Part shown: piece by piece, positions 31,552-42,269 of the stretch
Layout: every line of letters starts with the position of its first letter
Numbering within the stretch: position 1 is the stretch's first letter
Origin: Catenaria anguillulae PL171
Taxonomy: Eukaryota > Blastocladiomycota > Blastocladiomycetes > Blastocladiales > Catenariaceae
DNA length: 64,000 nt
Assembly: GCA_002102555.1 (NCBI GenBank)
Contig: MCFL01000003.1
Location: 806,001-870,000, forward strand
Reading direction: 5' to 3'
The notes under the pieces: generated by a model
What the model saw: the letters and a program-made list of their open reading frames with translations, nothing else
Database searches by the model: none
Told to the model about the DNA's origin: nothing
Program-made: the position numbers and the translations under genes

Positions 31552-33552
31552 ATGGCCCCAATTCCGCTTGTGGGCCCGCTCGCCTCCCGCGCCATTCGCT
31601 TCATCCTCTCGTCTCGCCTGCTGCTCGCCTTGGCAGTCGTGTATGCCTGGGTTGGCGCCCTGCCGTTCCTTTTCGCTGTGCGCTGGCTCGGCCGTTGGAT
31701 GGTCAGCGCGTCGGGCAATCTGAGCCTACTCTTTCCACTCCATGCTACCCCACCGAATGTGCCCTCAAGAAGAACAAAGCTCAAGTCCTCTCGTACAGGT
31801 GCGGCGGGTGTAGGTGCAGGTGCAGGTGTGCGTCAACGCACCTTGTCCCGAACATCGTCCATCCTCGCCGATTCTTCTCCTCTCTCTCCTCCACTACCCG
31901 TTCAGCCACCACCGTCTTCTCTCCCGGCTCAAGCACATCCACCAAGACGACGCACTCGCAAGCGCTCATCCACCTCGGCCCGTGTCGGCGCAACCACCGC
32001 CTCCACCATCACCACGACGCAAACACACACAAATACTTTGCGCCCTCTCCCACACCAACGCACGCACCACCACGACTTGGACGACTCAATCACCACGTCC
32101 ACCTCCATCACGGCCACGCTGCCACACATTCCGCCTCTCTCCATCCTCCGTACACCTTCCACGCACTTTGCCTCGGCGACGACCTCGTGGCCCTACCAAG
32201 AACGCTACTTTTTGCTCGCAAACAACTTGCGCGTCCACTACATTGACGTTGTTCCGCCAGCTCGTCCTGCCACAGCAGGTACCTCTACCTCGTCGTCGGC
32301 GTCATCATCGTCACCCGCCAACAACTTGAAAACCGTGGTCCTACTCCATGGCGTGCTCGGCTACTCTGCCTCTGCATTCGCCAAACACGTGCCCATGCTG
32401 CTCGATCTCGGGTACCGCGTCATTGCCCTTGATTTCCCCGGCCACGGCAAATCCGACAAGCCACTCGACGTGCACAACGCCCACACATTTGGCTTGTACG
32501 TGACTGCACTCATCGACTTGTTCACACACGTCTTCAACACGGACCCATCCTCGCCGCCGCCCGCGTCAACGTCGGCGTCATCGGGCCCCGTGGCCGTCCT
32601 CGCACAGGGCGTTGCCGCCACATTCTTGTCGCTTGCGCTGGCCGCATCCCCACTTGTGGCGAAAATCGTAACCCATTTGGTGCTCGTATCGCCTGATGCA
32701 CCACCTGGTGAGAGTAAGCGCCTGGCACTGGTCCATGTGCTGGGTGCGCGTGCGTGCGCCCACTTGGCCCATGTGCTTCCCCACTGGTGCGTGCCGAGCA
32801 TGCACACTGTTGCGCTCGCTATTGGCGGCGCGGTATCGACCAGAGACGCTGGGTGGGATGTGCCCGGAAAAAGTGTCAAGGTGCCGTTGACGGTGCTCGG
32901 CAAGTTTCCCGTGCCGTACTTGGCAGAGGTGCCGACGGAGCGCATCTTGGCGCTGTTTGATATGCCCGAAGCACGCGCAGCGGCCGCAAGGTCATCATCG
33001 GTGGAGAATTCGGCGGTGGGTGGCGGGTGGGCGTCGCCGGGCCAGGCGTCGTTTGATTCGGCGATTGCCGGGCTTGCGGCGGTTGCAGGGCACGATGCGG
33101 CACATGTCAAGTCGCGTGCCGAGGTACCCGGTTCCATATCCAATCGCCTCGTCACGTTGGTTGTTGGGGCCATTGCCGCACTTGGGCGCGTGTCGGATCG
33201 GGTAACCGCGCTGGATCTCCAGGCCGCACATTTGCATTTGCGCGAATGGGCACATTCGCCGCCTCCACCGCCTCCGCCACCGCCGCCTCCGCCTCAAACG
33301 CCATCTTTGTCGTCCTCGGGATCGTTTGCGGCACCCCCACTTCCGCCGCCGCGCCGCCAAATCCTCGTGCTGTATGGCACAAACGACGGGCTGGTTGGCG
33401 GCGGCAAACACGCTGCAGAACAGTGGGCGCGCGTGTGTGATGCACAGCGCATGGTAGGTGTCCAAGGTGTCGGGGCACTGGTGGGTGGCGAGGGCGCCGT
33501 GGCGTGTGTGGATGCCGTGTGCGAGTTTTTGGATGCGTCGGTGGGTGGGTAA
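31552..33552 (+). CDS. Membrane-anchored alpha/beta-hydrolase-fold protein, probably catalytically dead
   Basis: A single exon of 666 residues. Near residues 18-48 a hydrophobic stretch (LLLALAVVYAWVGALPFLFA) would anchor the N-terminus in a membrane. Residues 60-215 are Ser/Thr/Pro-rich linker. The hydrolase fold starts near 218 (RYFLLANNLRVHYIDVV). It shows the oxyanion LLHG near 263, the strand-turn DFPGHGKSDKP, and an acidic-residue loop YGTNDGLVGG near 608. Where the nucleophile elbow Gly-x-Ser-x-Gly should be, the sequence is VLAQGVAATF, with no Ser, Asp or Cys at the turn. The usual C-terminal His position reads GVGALVGGEG, also without His. A 12-Pro run lies near 571. It may bind rather than cleave a ligand. 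Confidence 0.75.
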   Translation: MAPIPLVGPLASRAIRFILSSRLLLALAVVYAWVGALPFLFAVRWLGRWMVSASGNLSLLFPLHATPPNVPSRRTKLKSSRTGAAGVGAGAGVRQRTLSRTSSILADSSPLSPPLPVQPPPSSLPAQAHPPRRRTRKRSSTSARVGATTASTITTTQTHTNTLRPLPHQRTHHHDLDDSITTSTSITATLPHIPPLSILRTPSTHFASATTSWPYQERYFLLANNLRVHYIDVVPPARPATAGTSTSSSASSSSPANNLKTVVLLHGVLGYSASAFAKHVPMLLDLGYRVIALDFPGHGKSDKPLDVHNAHTFGLYVTALIDLFTHVFNTDPSSPPPASTSASSGPVAVLAQGVAATFLSLALAASPLVAKIVTHLVLVSPDAPPGESKRLALVHVLGARACAHLAHVLPHWCVPSMHTVALAIGGAVSTRDAGWDVPGKSVKVPLTVLGKFPVPYLAEVPTERILALFDMPEARAAAARSSSVENSAVGGGWASPGQASFDSAIAGLAAVAGHDAAHVKSRAEVPGSISNRLVTLVVGAIAALGRVSDRVTALDLQAAHLHLREWAHSPPPPPPPPPPPPQTPSLSSSGSFAAPPLPPPRRQILVLYGTNDGLVGGGKHAAEQWARVCDAQRMVGVQGVGALVGGEGAVACVDAVCEFLDASVGG

Positions 33553-33864
33553 ATGTGGGGACACGCGCATGTGCTGTGCGCTGATTGTTTTTTCCTTTGT
33601 TTCACGGGGCGTATACGACCTGGCCTCGGCGTCACAACAGTTGGCCGAGGATTTTGTTTTGCACGTTGCCTGTTTTGGGTATTTAGTTGCTCGATTACTT
33701 TTGTACATACGCTTTGTTTTTATTCCCTTTTGCGAACATTGACCCTCTATGCTCAATACTTGGGTTACACATGGTGAATGAATGGACATCTTGCGAATTG
33801 TGAAGCGGAGACTTGCCAAATATAACCCCTCGACCATGATGCTCTTGGCTTCCCGTGTCTCACT

Positions 33865-36800
33865 TTACATGCCGGGACCATCACCACCTTTGTTCTCTGC
33901 CCCGCCAACCTCGCCGCCAGCACCCATTGCGGTCAAAGAAGATGTTGATGACTGTGACAGGCCAAGGTGTGACCGCTTGATCACGGCATGCGCAGAAAGC
34001 GGCCGCACAGCGGCTCCCTCGCGCAAGTGTGCGGGAGGCTCGTACTGTGGGTCAAACCCGGTACATGACTTCAAAAAGTACGTCTTGATGGTTCCCTTGC
34101 CCTGTGTAAACAACAAAAAAAAGCCGATTACCGCGGTGTGAGGTTAATATTTTGGTTTCATCAAACAATACAGGGCAACGTACGGGAATAGGTAACTCGC
34201 CACGCAACTCGCAATGGAAGCCGCCAATTTCCTCAAGACGCCGGTACGTCACATCCGAGATTTGCACCTTCATGGGCACGCCCGCGGATTCCATCTTGGA
34301 CGCGGTTGTCACTGTGCTGCCAAACAGGCAGTAGCGAGGCATTTTGCGGCCGACGACACCAGCGACAACGGGCCCTGTGTCTATTTAATTTTTTGCGAAA
34401 GACGGTTGGTCAGTAGGCAAGTGGGAATATAGCTCAAGGGGAACAGCAGAAGAAGCGTACGAATGCCAATGCGCATCTTCAACTGCACATCGGGCCGTCC
34501 AGGAATGCGAATCATGGGCACGGCCTTGACCAAATGCAATGCCAGCTTAGCCATTTCCGCGACATGCTTGCTACCATTTGTCCTTGGCACTCCACTGGCA
34601 ACCATGTACGAGTCGCCAATGGTCTCCACCTTGTACGCATCGTACTGGTCGATAATCTCGTCAAACGCCGAATAGAGATCGTTGAGTAGGTCGACAATTT
34701 GCAGCGGCTCGGTGCTGGCGCTGATTTGCGTGAACCCGACCAGATCCGTGTACAGCACAGTCACATCGTCAAACTTTTTCGGCCTCACGGGCTCGCCAGA
34801 CATGAGCTGGCCGGCAATGGCCGGCGGCAAGATTTGAGAAATGAGTGATTTCGACAAGTGACGTTCGCGATCGAGCTGCTCAATCAGCGACTCGAGCTCC
34901 ACTTGCTTGCGCTCTTGTTCAGCCTTGGCGCGTGCCTTTTCTGCATACTCTTTGGCCATGGACCGGACGATTCCCGTGAACAGCACAATGGCGCCATCTT
35001 GGCGCACCTCAGAGACAGAGAGCCGGATTGGGAACTCGAGGCCGTCTTTTTTCCTACCCAGCGAGTGTGTTCCAATGCCAATCACTTTCTTGATGCCCGT
35101 CTTGAGGTAGTTGGCAAGGTATTGGTCGTGGTTGGCTGAGTGCATTGCCGGCGTGATGATCTTTACGTTTTTGCCCAACACTTCGTCGGCCGCGTACCCA
35201 AAGATGTTTTCTGCGGCCTTGTTGAACCTGGTAATCTCGCCATTGGGCAAAATGTTGATGATGCCATCGGCAACCGTATCGAGAATTGAGTTGAGCGTGC
35301 GACGTTCGGTGAGCATCTTGCGCTCGCTGGTGCGAATGGCGCGCACACCAACATACTCGCGGTGCAAGCTGACGACCAGTTCGGCGAGCGATGCCTCGTG
35401 TGTCTTGCGCATGGCACGGCGTTCCGTGTCTTGCACTAGGTCGAGCTCGTCCATGCGTGAGCGAATCTTGGCCTCGACTTGCTTGATGTGCGCGCGCTGA
35501 TCGGATTGGAGCCGGCGCCGCTCGTCGCGGTGCCGGATGGCAAGCATCTTGTGTTGTTGTTGCAGCTGTTGCAAGTGGGATTGCGCGCGAGAGTACTCGT
35601 CGGCCATGAGTTTGCGCACTTGTTCTTCGACTGCACGGTGTTCGGCCTCGAGGTCGTCTTCGGTCGTCGCCCCATCACCACTTGGTTTCAGTGAGGTTTC
35701 GCTCGGGCCCACTTCCGACTCTGCAATTTGAGACAAATTTGTGTCGCTGTGCGCGACACTGCTCACGGACCCTGTCCGGCTCAAGTGGTCGTCCATGCTG
35801 GCGCGACTGCTGCTCTTGGACATGCCGCCACCAATGCTGCCTTCAATCAAGCCAGAACTGGATGATCCAAGAAGTACGGCGGCATCGGTTGCCGCGACAG
35901 CAGCCGCGTCTGCAGCGGCCCTGGTCGCCTCGCTCGTCAACACGTCCTTCCACTTGCGCGCCCTGCTTGCACCGGCCAACTTGTGAGACTTTGCAAGCGC
36001 AACCAGCTCCGACTTGTGCGTGGCCTTGAGCGAACGCACGGCAATGGCATGCTCGGCCATGAGCTGCATGGCGCGCACTTTTTCCTTGGCGTCGCCCATG
36101 GTCTCCTTGTGCGCACTCATTTCGAGCTTGTGACGCTGTTCAAGTTGCGCCATCTCCTCCAAGTGTTGCAACTTGACTTGGGCCACTTCCTTCATGGCTT
36201 TGGCTTCAACGTCGAACCGATCCTTGCGCTGCTTCATTTCGGCCTCTTGTACATCGCGCAACTGCTCGGCCTGGACCTTGTCGACGGCCTCCTGGTATGT
36301 GCGTTTGGTTGCAAAGTCGCGTAGAATCTCTTGCCTGACAATCTCATTGCTCACGCCGCGCATTTCCAGATCCAACATGGCTTTGATCGCCTTGTCCCTG
36401 CGTACATGCGCCGTTGCCTGCTGCGTGCGCTGCTGCTTGTGCTTGATCTCAATCATGTGCAGCATGTGGTCAAAGCGCACACGGTGCTCAACGAGGGCAA
36501 GCCGATTGTCGGCCGCCTGAGCGCGCGCCTTTTGCTGGTGCTCGATCCGTACGTAGCGCGCTTTTGCTTCCTTGTACATGCGGTCCTGCGCGCGCTTTCT
36601 TGCCTTGCGCTCGACACGTTCCGTAAGCGACGAACGGTACGAGCGTTCAAGGCGGTCGAGCTCGAGGGCGTGGCGGCGGGCCAGTTGCGATAGTTCGATT
36701 TCGTCTTGCCGGTTAAAGAAAGCGTCCTCAGACTACATGTGGGTGCCGAAGTGGCATTAGTTTCAGCTCATGGGAAATGATTTGGAACGGGGAACGGGGA

Positions 36801-37374
36801 GGTACCTTGTGAAAGACATCCATTTCTCCCACAGAAATGTCAGCCTCCATGCGATCAAAGTCTACAGCAGACATGAAGTGAAAAAGTCAGCCATCAGCTT
36901 GAAAAAATGACCATGTGATCCAACCGATGCCAAGAGATCTTTACCTTGATGCAACTGCGAAAATGTCTTGACATTGACCTCATCCATATTATTCCTCCAC
37001 GCCGTGATTGGATCATCGGGGTCCTCATCGTACTGGAACGCCAGCGGGCTCAACTGTTGCTCGCGCTGAATTGCATTCATACCCACGGTCGACAGAGTCT
37101 TGCCAGGCTGCTGTTGACCAGCACCAGATACTGTTGCAAAGCTCGGCGACCGCGTAGGTTTCGCGCCTGTATTGCCCGCTGAGGGCATGCCGTTGGCTTG
37201 CATGGTGCTGGGGAGGGCATTGACGGCATCCACGGACTCGTTGCCTGCCGTGAACTTTGTCACGCGAACTCCGCCTGTCAAGTCGGCCGGGCCGGGCTTG
37301 GGTGAACGAGCAGCCAACCCCGGCGGAGTGGCCGAGGTTTCGGCAGTAGATGTGTGGCGCACGGGGCAGCTCAT
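33865..37374 (-). CDS. PAS-linked guanylyl cyclase 1 (coiled coil, PAS, class III cyclase)
   Basis: Five exons (37374-36945, 36861-36806, 36732-34461, 34380-34184, 34101-33865) encode 1063 residues. The N-terminus ([12 protein letters not shown]) is disordered. Residues about 165-610 form a long coiled coil. A PAS domain lies near 640-755 ([20 protein letters not shown]), followed by a signalling helix ([15 protein letters not shown]) and the cyclase domain near 812-985. Metal-binding Asp residues are in [12 protein letters not shown] and [10 protein letters not shown]. Guanine-selecting Glu (KVET) and Cys (MPRYCLFG) are present, so GTP to cGMP is predicted. The catalytic Asn and Arg of VNTASR are Thr and Lys (VTTASK). 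No membrane segment, so it is soluble. It is the first of three tandem paralogues, and the PAS domain probably senses a ligand or redox state. Confidence 0.88.
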
Positions 37375-37789
37375 GTTTACGTGCGATCTATGTGGTTCTT
37401 GAGGGAAAAGTGACGGTGTGAGCGGTCGGTGGCTGCGGCAAACGCGGGAGTGATGGCGTCAATGCTGTGAGTGGAGTCAAGATCCACGCGTTCGGGGCAA
37501 GTTGCGATCGATCGTTGACATGAAGCGAGCCTTGATAAATGTAAATCGATACCTCGATTTTCGGAGCGGGTTGGAGAAAGTGGGAAGGGGGATATCTGCT
37601 TGTATTTATTGGACATTTTCGATCCATGTCGACCTCCTTCCCCTTGAGACACTCCTAATCAGGGACCCGATTCACCTGCAGAGCGCACGCGTCCGCCTGT
37701 CCGCAGTCACCGTGCAACCGATTGTGCAACCCACAATTCTCGAAATCGGCAACCGTTGATGTCGCGAACAATGGAAGCGCACCTCCCGT
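37375..37789. other. Upstream region of guanylyl cyclase 1, up to the piggyBac left end
   Basis: About 415 bases without a convincing frame. It contains the 5' flank of cyclase 1 and ends at the TTAA target site of the mobile element. Confidence 0.4.
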
Positions 37790-37810
37790 TTAACCCTTTG
37801 GCGCCTGGGA

Positions 37811-37830
37811 GTTGGACGGACGCGTCCAAC
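37811..37830. repeat. Subterminal palindrome, left end of piggyBac element
   Basis: A 20-base imperfect palindrome with 8-base arms GTTGGACG and CGTCCAAC. It is 17 bases inside the left terminus and matches the copy at the right end. It is a candidate transposase-binding site. Confidence 0.75.
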
Positions 37831-38008
37831 CACTTAAAGTTCGCGTTTCGCCGCTTAATGCACACGATCAGTTTCTATGTGTAAGGTTTTCAGCCTCGTC
37901 GATCACATATATCCATGTCTAGCGCCTCTCCGTCTCCCATCACGCCCTCGACTTCCCTCTCATTACTCTCAGCAACTAGTATCCTCAAATGAAGTCCTGC
38001 TCAACGCA

Positions 38009-38366
38009 ATGAATGCCGCCATGACCGATGGTTCGTCCCGTGCATGTACTTTGCGCCGTCGATTGCCAAAGGCCGAATGCTCCTTCTGACCCAACATCCA
38101 CGACTCAACCACCCCAAAAAACCACAGAAACCCACCAATGCAACAAGCCTGGCTGCATTTGCCGGCACGCCAGCTTTCAAGCCTATGTCCGGGCCACCCG
38201 CCACCCAAACATGACCGCCAAGCAATGCCGCTATGCAATCTACCGCCACGCCGCGGACCTTCTGGGATACACTGCCCGCCAACCGCTTCCTGATTGTGTC
38301 CTTTCCGTCATCCGTGCCGAGTTTCCGGAACCGGACAGCCAATATGTTGGCTATCGTCCTGCCTAG
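38009..38366 (+). CDS. Small zinc-finger-like protein resembling the P2X7 cytoplasmic ballast domain, carried by the transposon
   Basis: Two exons (38009-38030 and 38128-38366) join across a GT-AG intron (38031-38127) to give 86 residues. An upstream Met at 37877 in the same frame would add 44. The second exon contains CNKPGCICRHASFQAYVRAT, then KQCRYAIYRHAADLLGY, LPDCVLSVIRAEFPEPDSQY and VGYRP. The order Cys-x-Tyr...Tyr-Arg, Leu-Pro-x-Cys, Ile-Arg-x-Phe-Pro, x-Gln-Tyr-x-Gly matches the end of the vertebrate P2X7 receptor tail, a zinc-binding domain also found alone in other proteins. The amino-terminal Cys cluster of that domain is absent or lies in an exon I did not find. Being inside the element, it is a passenger or accessory gene. 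Confidence 0.6.
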
Positions 38367-38541
38367 AGTTCTGTTGGTCTTGACCCGTTTGCTGGCTGCA
38401 TCGCGAATGCTTTGCGTTTCTCATTTCCTGCGCCCTTGGGCTTGCCTCGCTTTGCATTTCGATTGTACATTCTCCTGACACAAACTCTCCGACTCTCCGA
38501 TTGTGACACAATCAAATCAAGACATGGGTACATAGATGCAT

Positions 38542-41225
38542 TCAATGAACTGCGGTCGCTGGTACGATTGGAATGGCAACACAAGGAAAAGAATGAAACA
38601 TGAAATGGCACTTCGGACAAAAGAACTCACCGCACACACTGCATTTGGTTTGGACTCGGTGGGTTGCCCGCTTGACAGTGCCCGACCCAAAATACTCCTC
38701 AGCAATCTCAACCGCCTCAACATTTCCAACAATGTGCTTGCAACCCCAGCAATCCCCGCGTTCGCCGCCGCCGTCGTCCTTGTGAACAGGGACAAGTGCG
38801 TGATGAGAAGGCAGCAAGCGCTTGTTGGCGATTTTGAGGAAAGCGCCGTTCTGTCCATCAAACGTGGGATGAACCCTTGCAGCGTGCCACCGTTGCTGCT
38901 GTTGGCGGCTGAGGTTGACGGCTGGTGGCTGATGTGTGGTCGGCTCGAGACGGCACAAATGGTAACCACCGCCGTGAATCGTTTCGTCAGTCATGCGAAG
39001 GAGGCCATCCACGAGTTGCAACTTGTAGTCACGGACGGAAAGACGCTTCTTGGGGTCGACTTGGAGTAGGTTGAAAATAATCGATGCATTGGCAATAATC
39101 TACGAGCTCATTGCCGAGAGTCAGATGTCCATCGTCATGGCGGCATGTTGGAAACATGTACCTGGTCCAGCAAAAAGAAAAACCCAGCTTTCCACCACTT
39201 GTGTGTCCGGAAATGTCGACAGTCTTGACCTCGCTTGCGATCGGCACGGTCAACGCCACCCATGAACGCCGTGTAGGACTTGATGGCCAAGTGCGAAGGA
39301 ACGTCGACTTTGGTGCTGGAATGCGCTTCTTTCCGTTGCACCGAGCACACATCGTGGGATGTGTGCTTTGTTGAAATGAAGGACACTTGTTTCTTGTCAA
39401 ACCACGACAATGTTAGGATTCGAAAGAGCTTGCCGAGGTGGTCAAAGTACGCTTCTGCAACCTTCAAGTCACCCTTGGTCGCAGTCGAATCGGAAAATGA
39501 GAGCCCATCTGCAGGAAAGCCACGGCGGTGGGTACGCATAGTACCAACCATGTACACACCCATTGAAAGCAATAAAACCGCAAGGGAAACAGATGAAAAG
39601 AAATTGTCCGTGAAGACAGTTTGTTGCGTGCCCAAGTACCCGACAGCAGCAAGCATCATGCAAACAACACTGCCCCCAACACCAATCCCATACTCGTCAC
39701 GCTCCTCGTCCTTGCCGGAGTAAATGCGGGCGGATAAAAGGTATCCAGTTGTGGCGTCCGCGATTGCCCAAAACTTGAGGCCGTGCTTGACTGGTTTGGC
39801 TGGAATGTACTGTTTCATGGATGTGCGGCCAGTGAACTTGACCATCACCTCATCAACAGAGACATTCTCGCCAGCGACAAAAGCCCGTTTGAACGCTGAA
39901 TTGCAGGCATCGAGGAACGGCGCCAGTTTGCGAGTTTTCTTGTCGTGCGCAGTTGCATCATCGGGGAGCGGCTCGTTGTTGTTGGATAAGTGAAGGTTGT
40001 AAAAAATGTCGAGGAATCGGTCGCGGGACATGATGCTTGCAATGCCAGGGGTCGATGTGTAGGAGTCCGTGGTCCAGTAATCCCTGATGTTGGACTTTTG
40101 GACCAAACCCATCAAGATGACGACGGCAATGAAGCGCAGCATCTCCAAGTACGTGACCGGAACCCTGGGTCAGCTGCTGGTTGAGATGACGTGCCGGAAG
40201 ATGTCGTTGATGCCGAGGACGAGGGGGCGCTGGATGAAGATGAAGCCGCGGCTGCTTGTGTGGTCTTTTGGTTACGGCGAGCGCGGATGGCGGCGGCGTT
40301 TCGGGGCCATAAATGTTTGTTTGAGTTACAGCGATGTCGAGCGGTGTTGGGCCGTGGCGGGGATTGTGAATGACGTCCATGAAAGATACGACGGGATGCA
40401 ATTGGTCAATTGAATCTGGAGACACTTGCATGGTGGGTCGGGGGAGATCGTGAAATGAGGGAGCTTGTGGCCAGGAGCAGGCGTAGTCGGTGGTGGTGGT
40501 GCAGCAGTCGAGAGGTCATGGAGCTTCCACTCGGCAGGCTTCTTTGACTTTGGGGCTTTTGGGAGGTTGATCGAGCCACCTATGTAAAGCATCAAGCATG
40601 CCGTTGAATTGGTCAGCCGAACTGGAAAAGATCTTGCAAGATGAGAACAAGCATCTGTACCGTCGTTCACAGGCACGGCACTTCCACTCGTCAAAATCCC
40701 TTGGGAGCTTGGCTTCGTCTTCTTTTTCCGCCCGGCACCTCGTGCTTGACCCGTTGCCGTTGTTTTTGAGGGCTGCGAGCTTGCTGTGGCCTCGTCGCCG
40801 TCCCCTTCTTCAATGTCGTGGATCAGATCGGGATGATCACCCTCGTCCTCCGAGTAATCGTCGCCACTTGAATCATCGGTGAGCGGGGTAGGCTCGGATG
40901 CGGTCTTCGCCGCTCGACTGAGACGTGCCCTTTTGGTAGCGCTGGCCGTGGTAATGCTGGCCGGACGGGAATCAATGGCTGAGCTGCTCTTTCGCTTCCG
41001 CGGGTTGGGCGTGGCCGAAGTCGGCTTGGGCCGCTGTTTGGAAGGTGTCTTGGAGCGCTGCTTGGTCGGCGTCTTTGACGGCTGCTTGGACGGAGCACGG
41101 CGGGCTGCGTTTACGGTCGCAGTGGTAGCGGTGGTGGAGAGTTTGGCGACCCGAAGAGAGGAACTGGTCGATGCGTGACGTGTCCGGGCGCCGCGAGGTC
41201 GTTTGTTTTCATTTTGTGTGGTCAT
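38542..41225 (-). CDS. piggyBac transposase (DDE_Tnp_1_7 family)
   Basis: The start is MTTQNENKRPRGARTRHAST at 41225. A basic, Lys/Pro/Ser-rich N-terminus with an acidic patch (DDYSEDEGDHPDLIHD) is followed by an intron at 40580-40660. The catalytic core reads from about 40170 (EMLRFIAVVILMGLVQKSNI) to 39162. All three catalytic Asp residues are in place: SVDEVMVKFTGR, FTDNFFSSVSLA and GGVDRADRKR. An intron at 39100-39161 leads to a C-terminal exon (LLDQ joined to IIANASIIFNLLQ) that ends in a Cys-rich finger (CSVCGEFFCPKCHFMFHSF) just before the stop at 38542. Frames between about 40430 and 40150 are not resolved, so a small intron or indel there is likely. Otherwise the enzyme looks functional. 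Confidence 0.82.
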
Positions 41226-41387
41226 TTTGGGTCATGTGCGAGGGGTGCTCAAGGATAGGGGTGCAATCCATTGCATATCGAGGTCAGAACAGTGAGTGAA
41301 TAGGTGCGAGACGACGGTTGTGCATTGGTCGGCAAGGTTGCGTCGAGCTATGTGTCGCGGCAAAAACACGTCGAGCTGTGAACACAT

Positions 41388-41405
41388 TTGGACGCGGGCG
41401 TCCAA
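41388..41405. repeat. Internal copy of the piggyBac palindrome
   Basis: An 18-base palindrome (TTGGACG arms) about 470 bases inside the right end, upstream of the transposase start. It could let the transposase regulate its own promoter. Confidence 0.6.
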
Positions 41406-41845
41406 TACCACAAAAATCATTGTTTTCGGACCCCTTGCATGGGGTACATGGTGAATGCTCCACCACCCACATACATAAAAGGTGCATCAAGGTTCTGTCG
41501 ACTACATCCCGCTTTCGGCTCGCCGACTGGGCAAAAACTGCCCGCGCTACAGCAGTTTCGCGTCAAAAACTTTCATCTGCTCTTGCTCTTTCAAAACAAT
41601 TCCCAGCCCCACCGGACCAACGCAGTTGATGTCAGAGGGCAACGAGCCAGCAGACCGTCAATGTTGATTAGCGTTTGTGTAGGTTTGGTTTTTTTCCGAT
41701 TTTCATTGTGCAAAACTGGTCTGATTGGATCCGTGTCACCATCAATAAATTGGCGAAGCTACCCTTCAAGAATCATATTACAGACCGACAAGGGTGTAGC
41801 ATTTGCGTATGGGGAGAAATTATTTCCGAAAGGGCGTGAAAACAC

Positions 41846-41865
41846 GTTGGACGCCCGCGTCCAAC
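41846..41865. repeat. Subterminal palindrome, right end of piggyBac element
   Basis: A 20-base palindrome with the same 8-base arms as the left-end copy, 13 bases inside the right terminus. The two differ only in the four central bases. Confidence 0.75.
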
Positions 41866-41882
41866 CGTCTCTAAAGGGTTAA

Positions 41883-42269
41883 GCCACTCCGCCTCTGCGA
41901 GGGTCACGCAAGGGGGAAAACGGCCATGGCGGTGTCGACGACTTGGGCAGCGTCAAAATGACTCATTTCCTCTGGCACATTTTTCTTTGCACAATGCACC
42001 ATCATGTTGGACGATATGTACACACAATCTATGGATCCACAAACGGATCGCTCACGCATTCCTCATGATTAACACTTTTGAGTCAGAGATCGAGCAAGAA
42101 ATATGAGCAAGACGTCAAACACAAAGAGCGGTGGAAGGACGAGAGGATAGGCTTGCGAAACAGTCGAGAAGAATGAGACGACGAGAGGAAAAAGAAGGAA
42201 CAGGAATGTAAGCAACGAGACCGCCCGCTAGCAGCAATGATAACCTCATCTGGTGTGACACCAACGTAT
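41883..42269. other. 3' flank of guanylyl cyclase 2
   Basis: About 390 bases between the transposon and the stop of cyclase 2. No coding frame is seen; an AG-rich stretch occupies 42085-42215. Confidence 0.4.

Larger units (their letters stand above)
37790..41882. mobile_element. piggyBac-family DNA transposon with TTAA target-site duplication
   Basis: TTAA at 37790-37793 is followed by CCCTTTGG. At the other end, CTAAAGGG is followed by TTAA at 41879-41882. The element proper is 37794-41878 (4085 bases). Ends beginning CCC next to TTAA are the hallmark of piggyBac. Inside each end, 12-17 bases in, lies the same 20-base palindrome with arms GTTGGACG and CGTCCAAC (37811-37830 and 41846-41865). 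A related palindrome sits further inside at 41388-41405. The element carries a transposase on the minus strand and a small plus-strand gene, arranged tail-to-tail. It separates cyclase genes 1 and 2. Confidence 0.88.
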
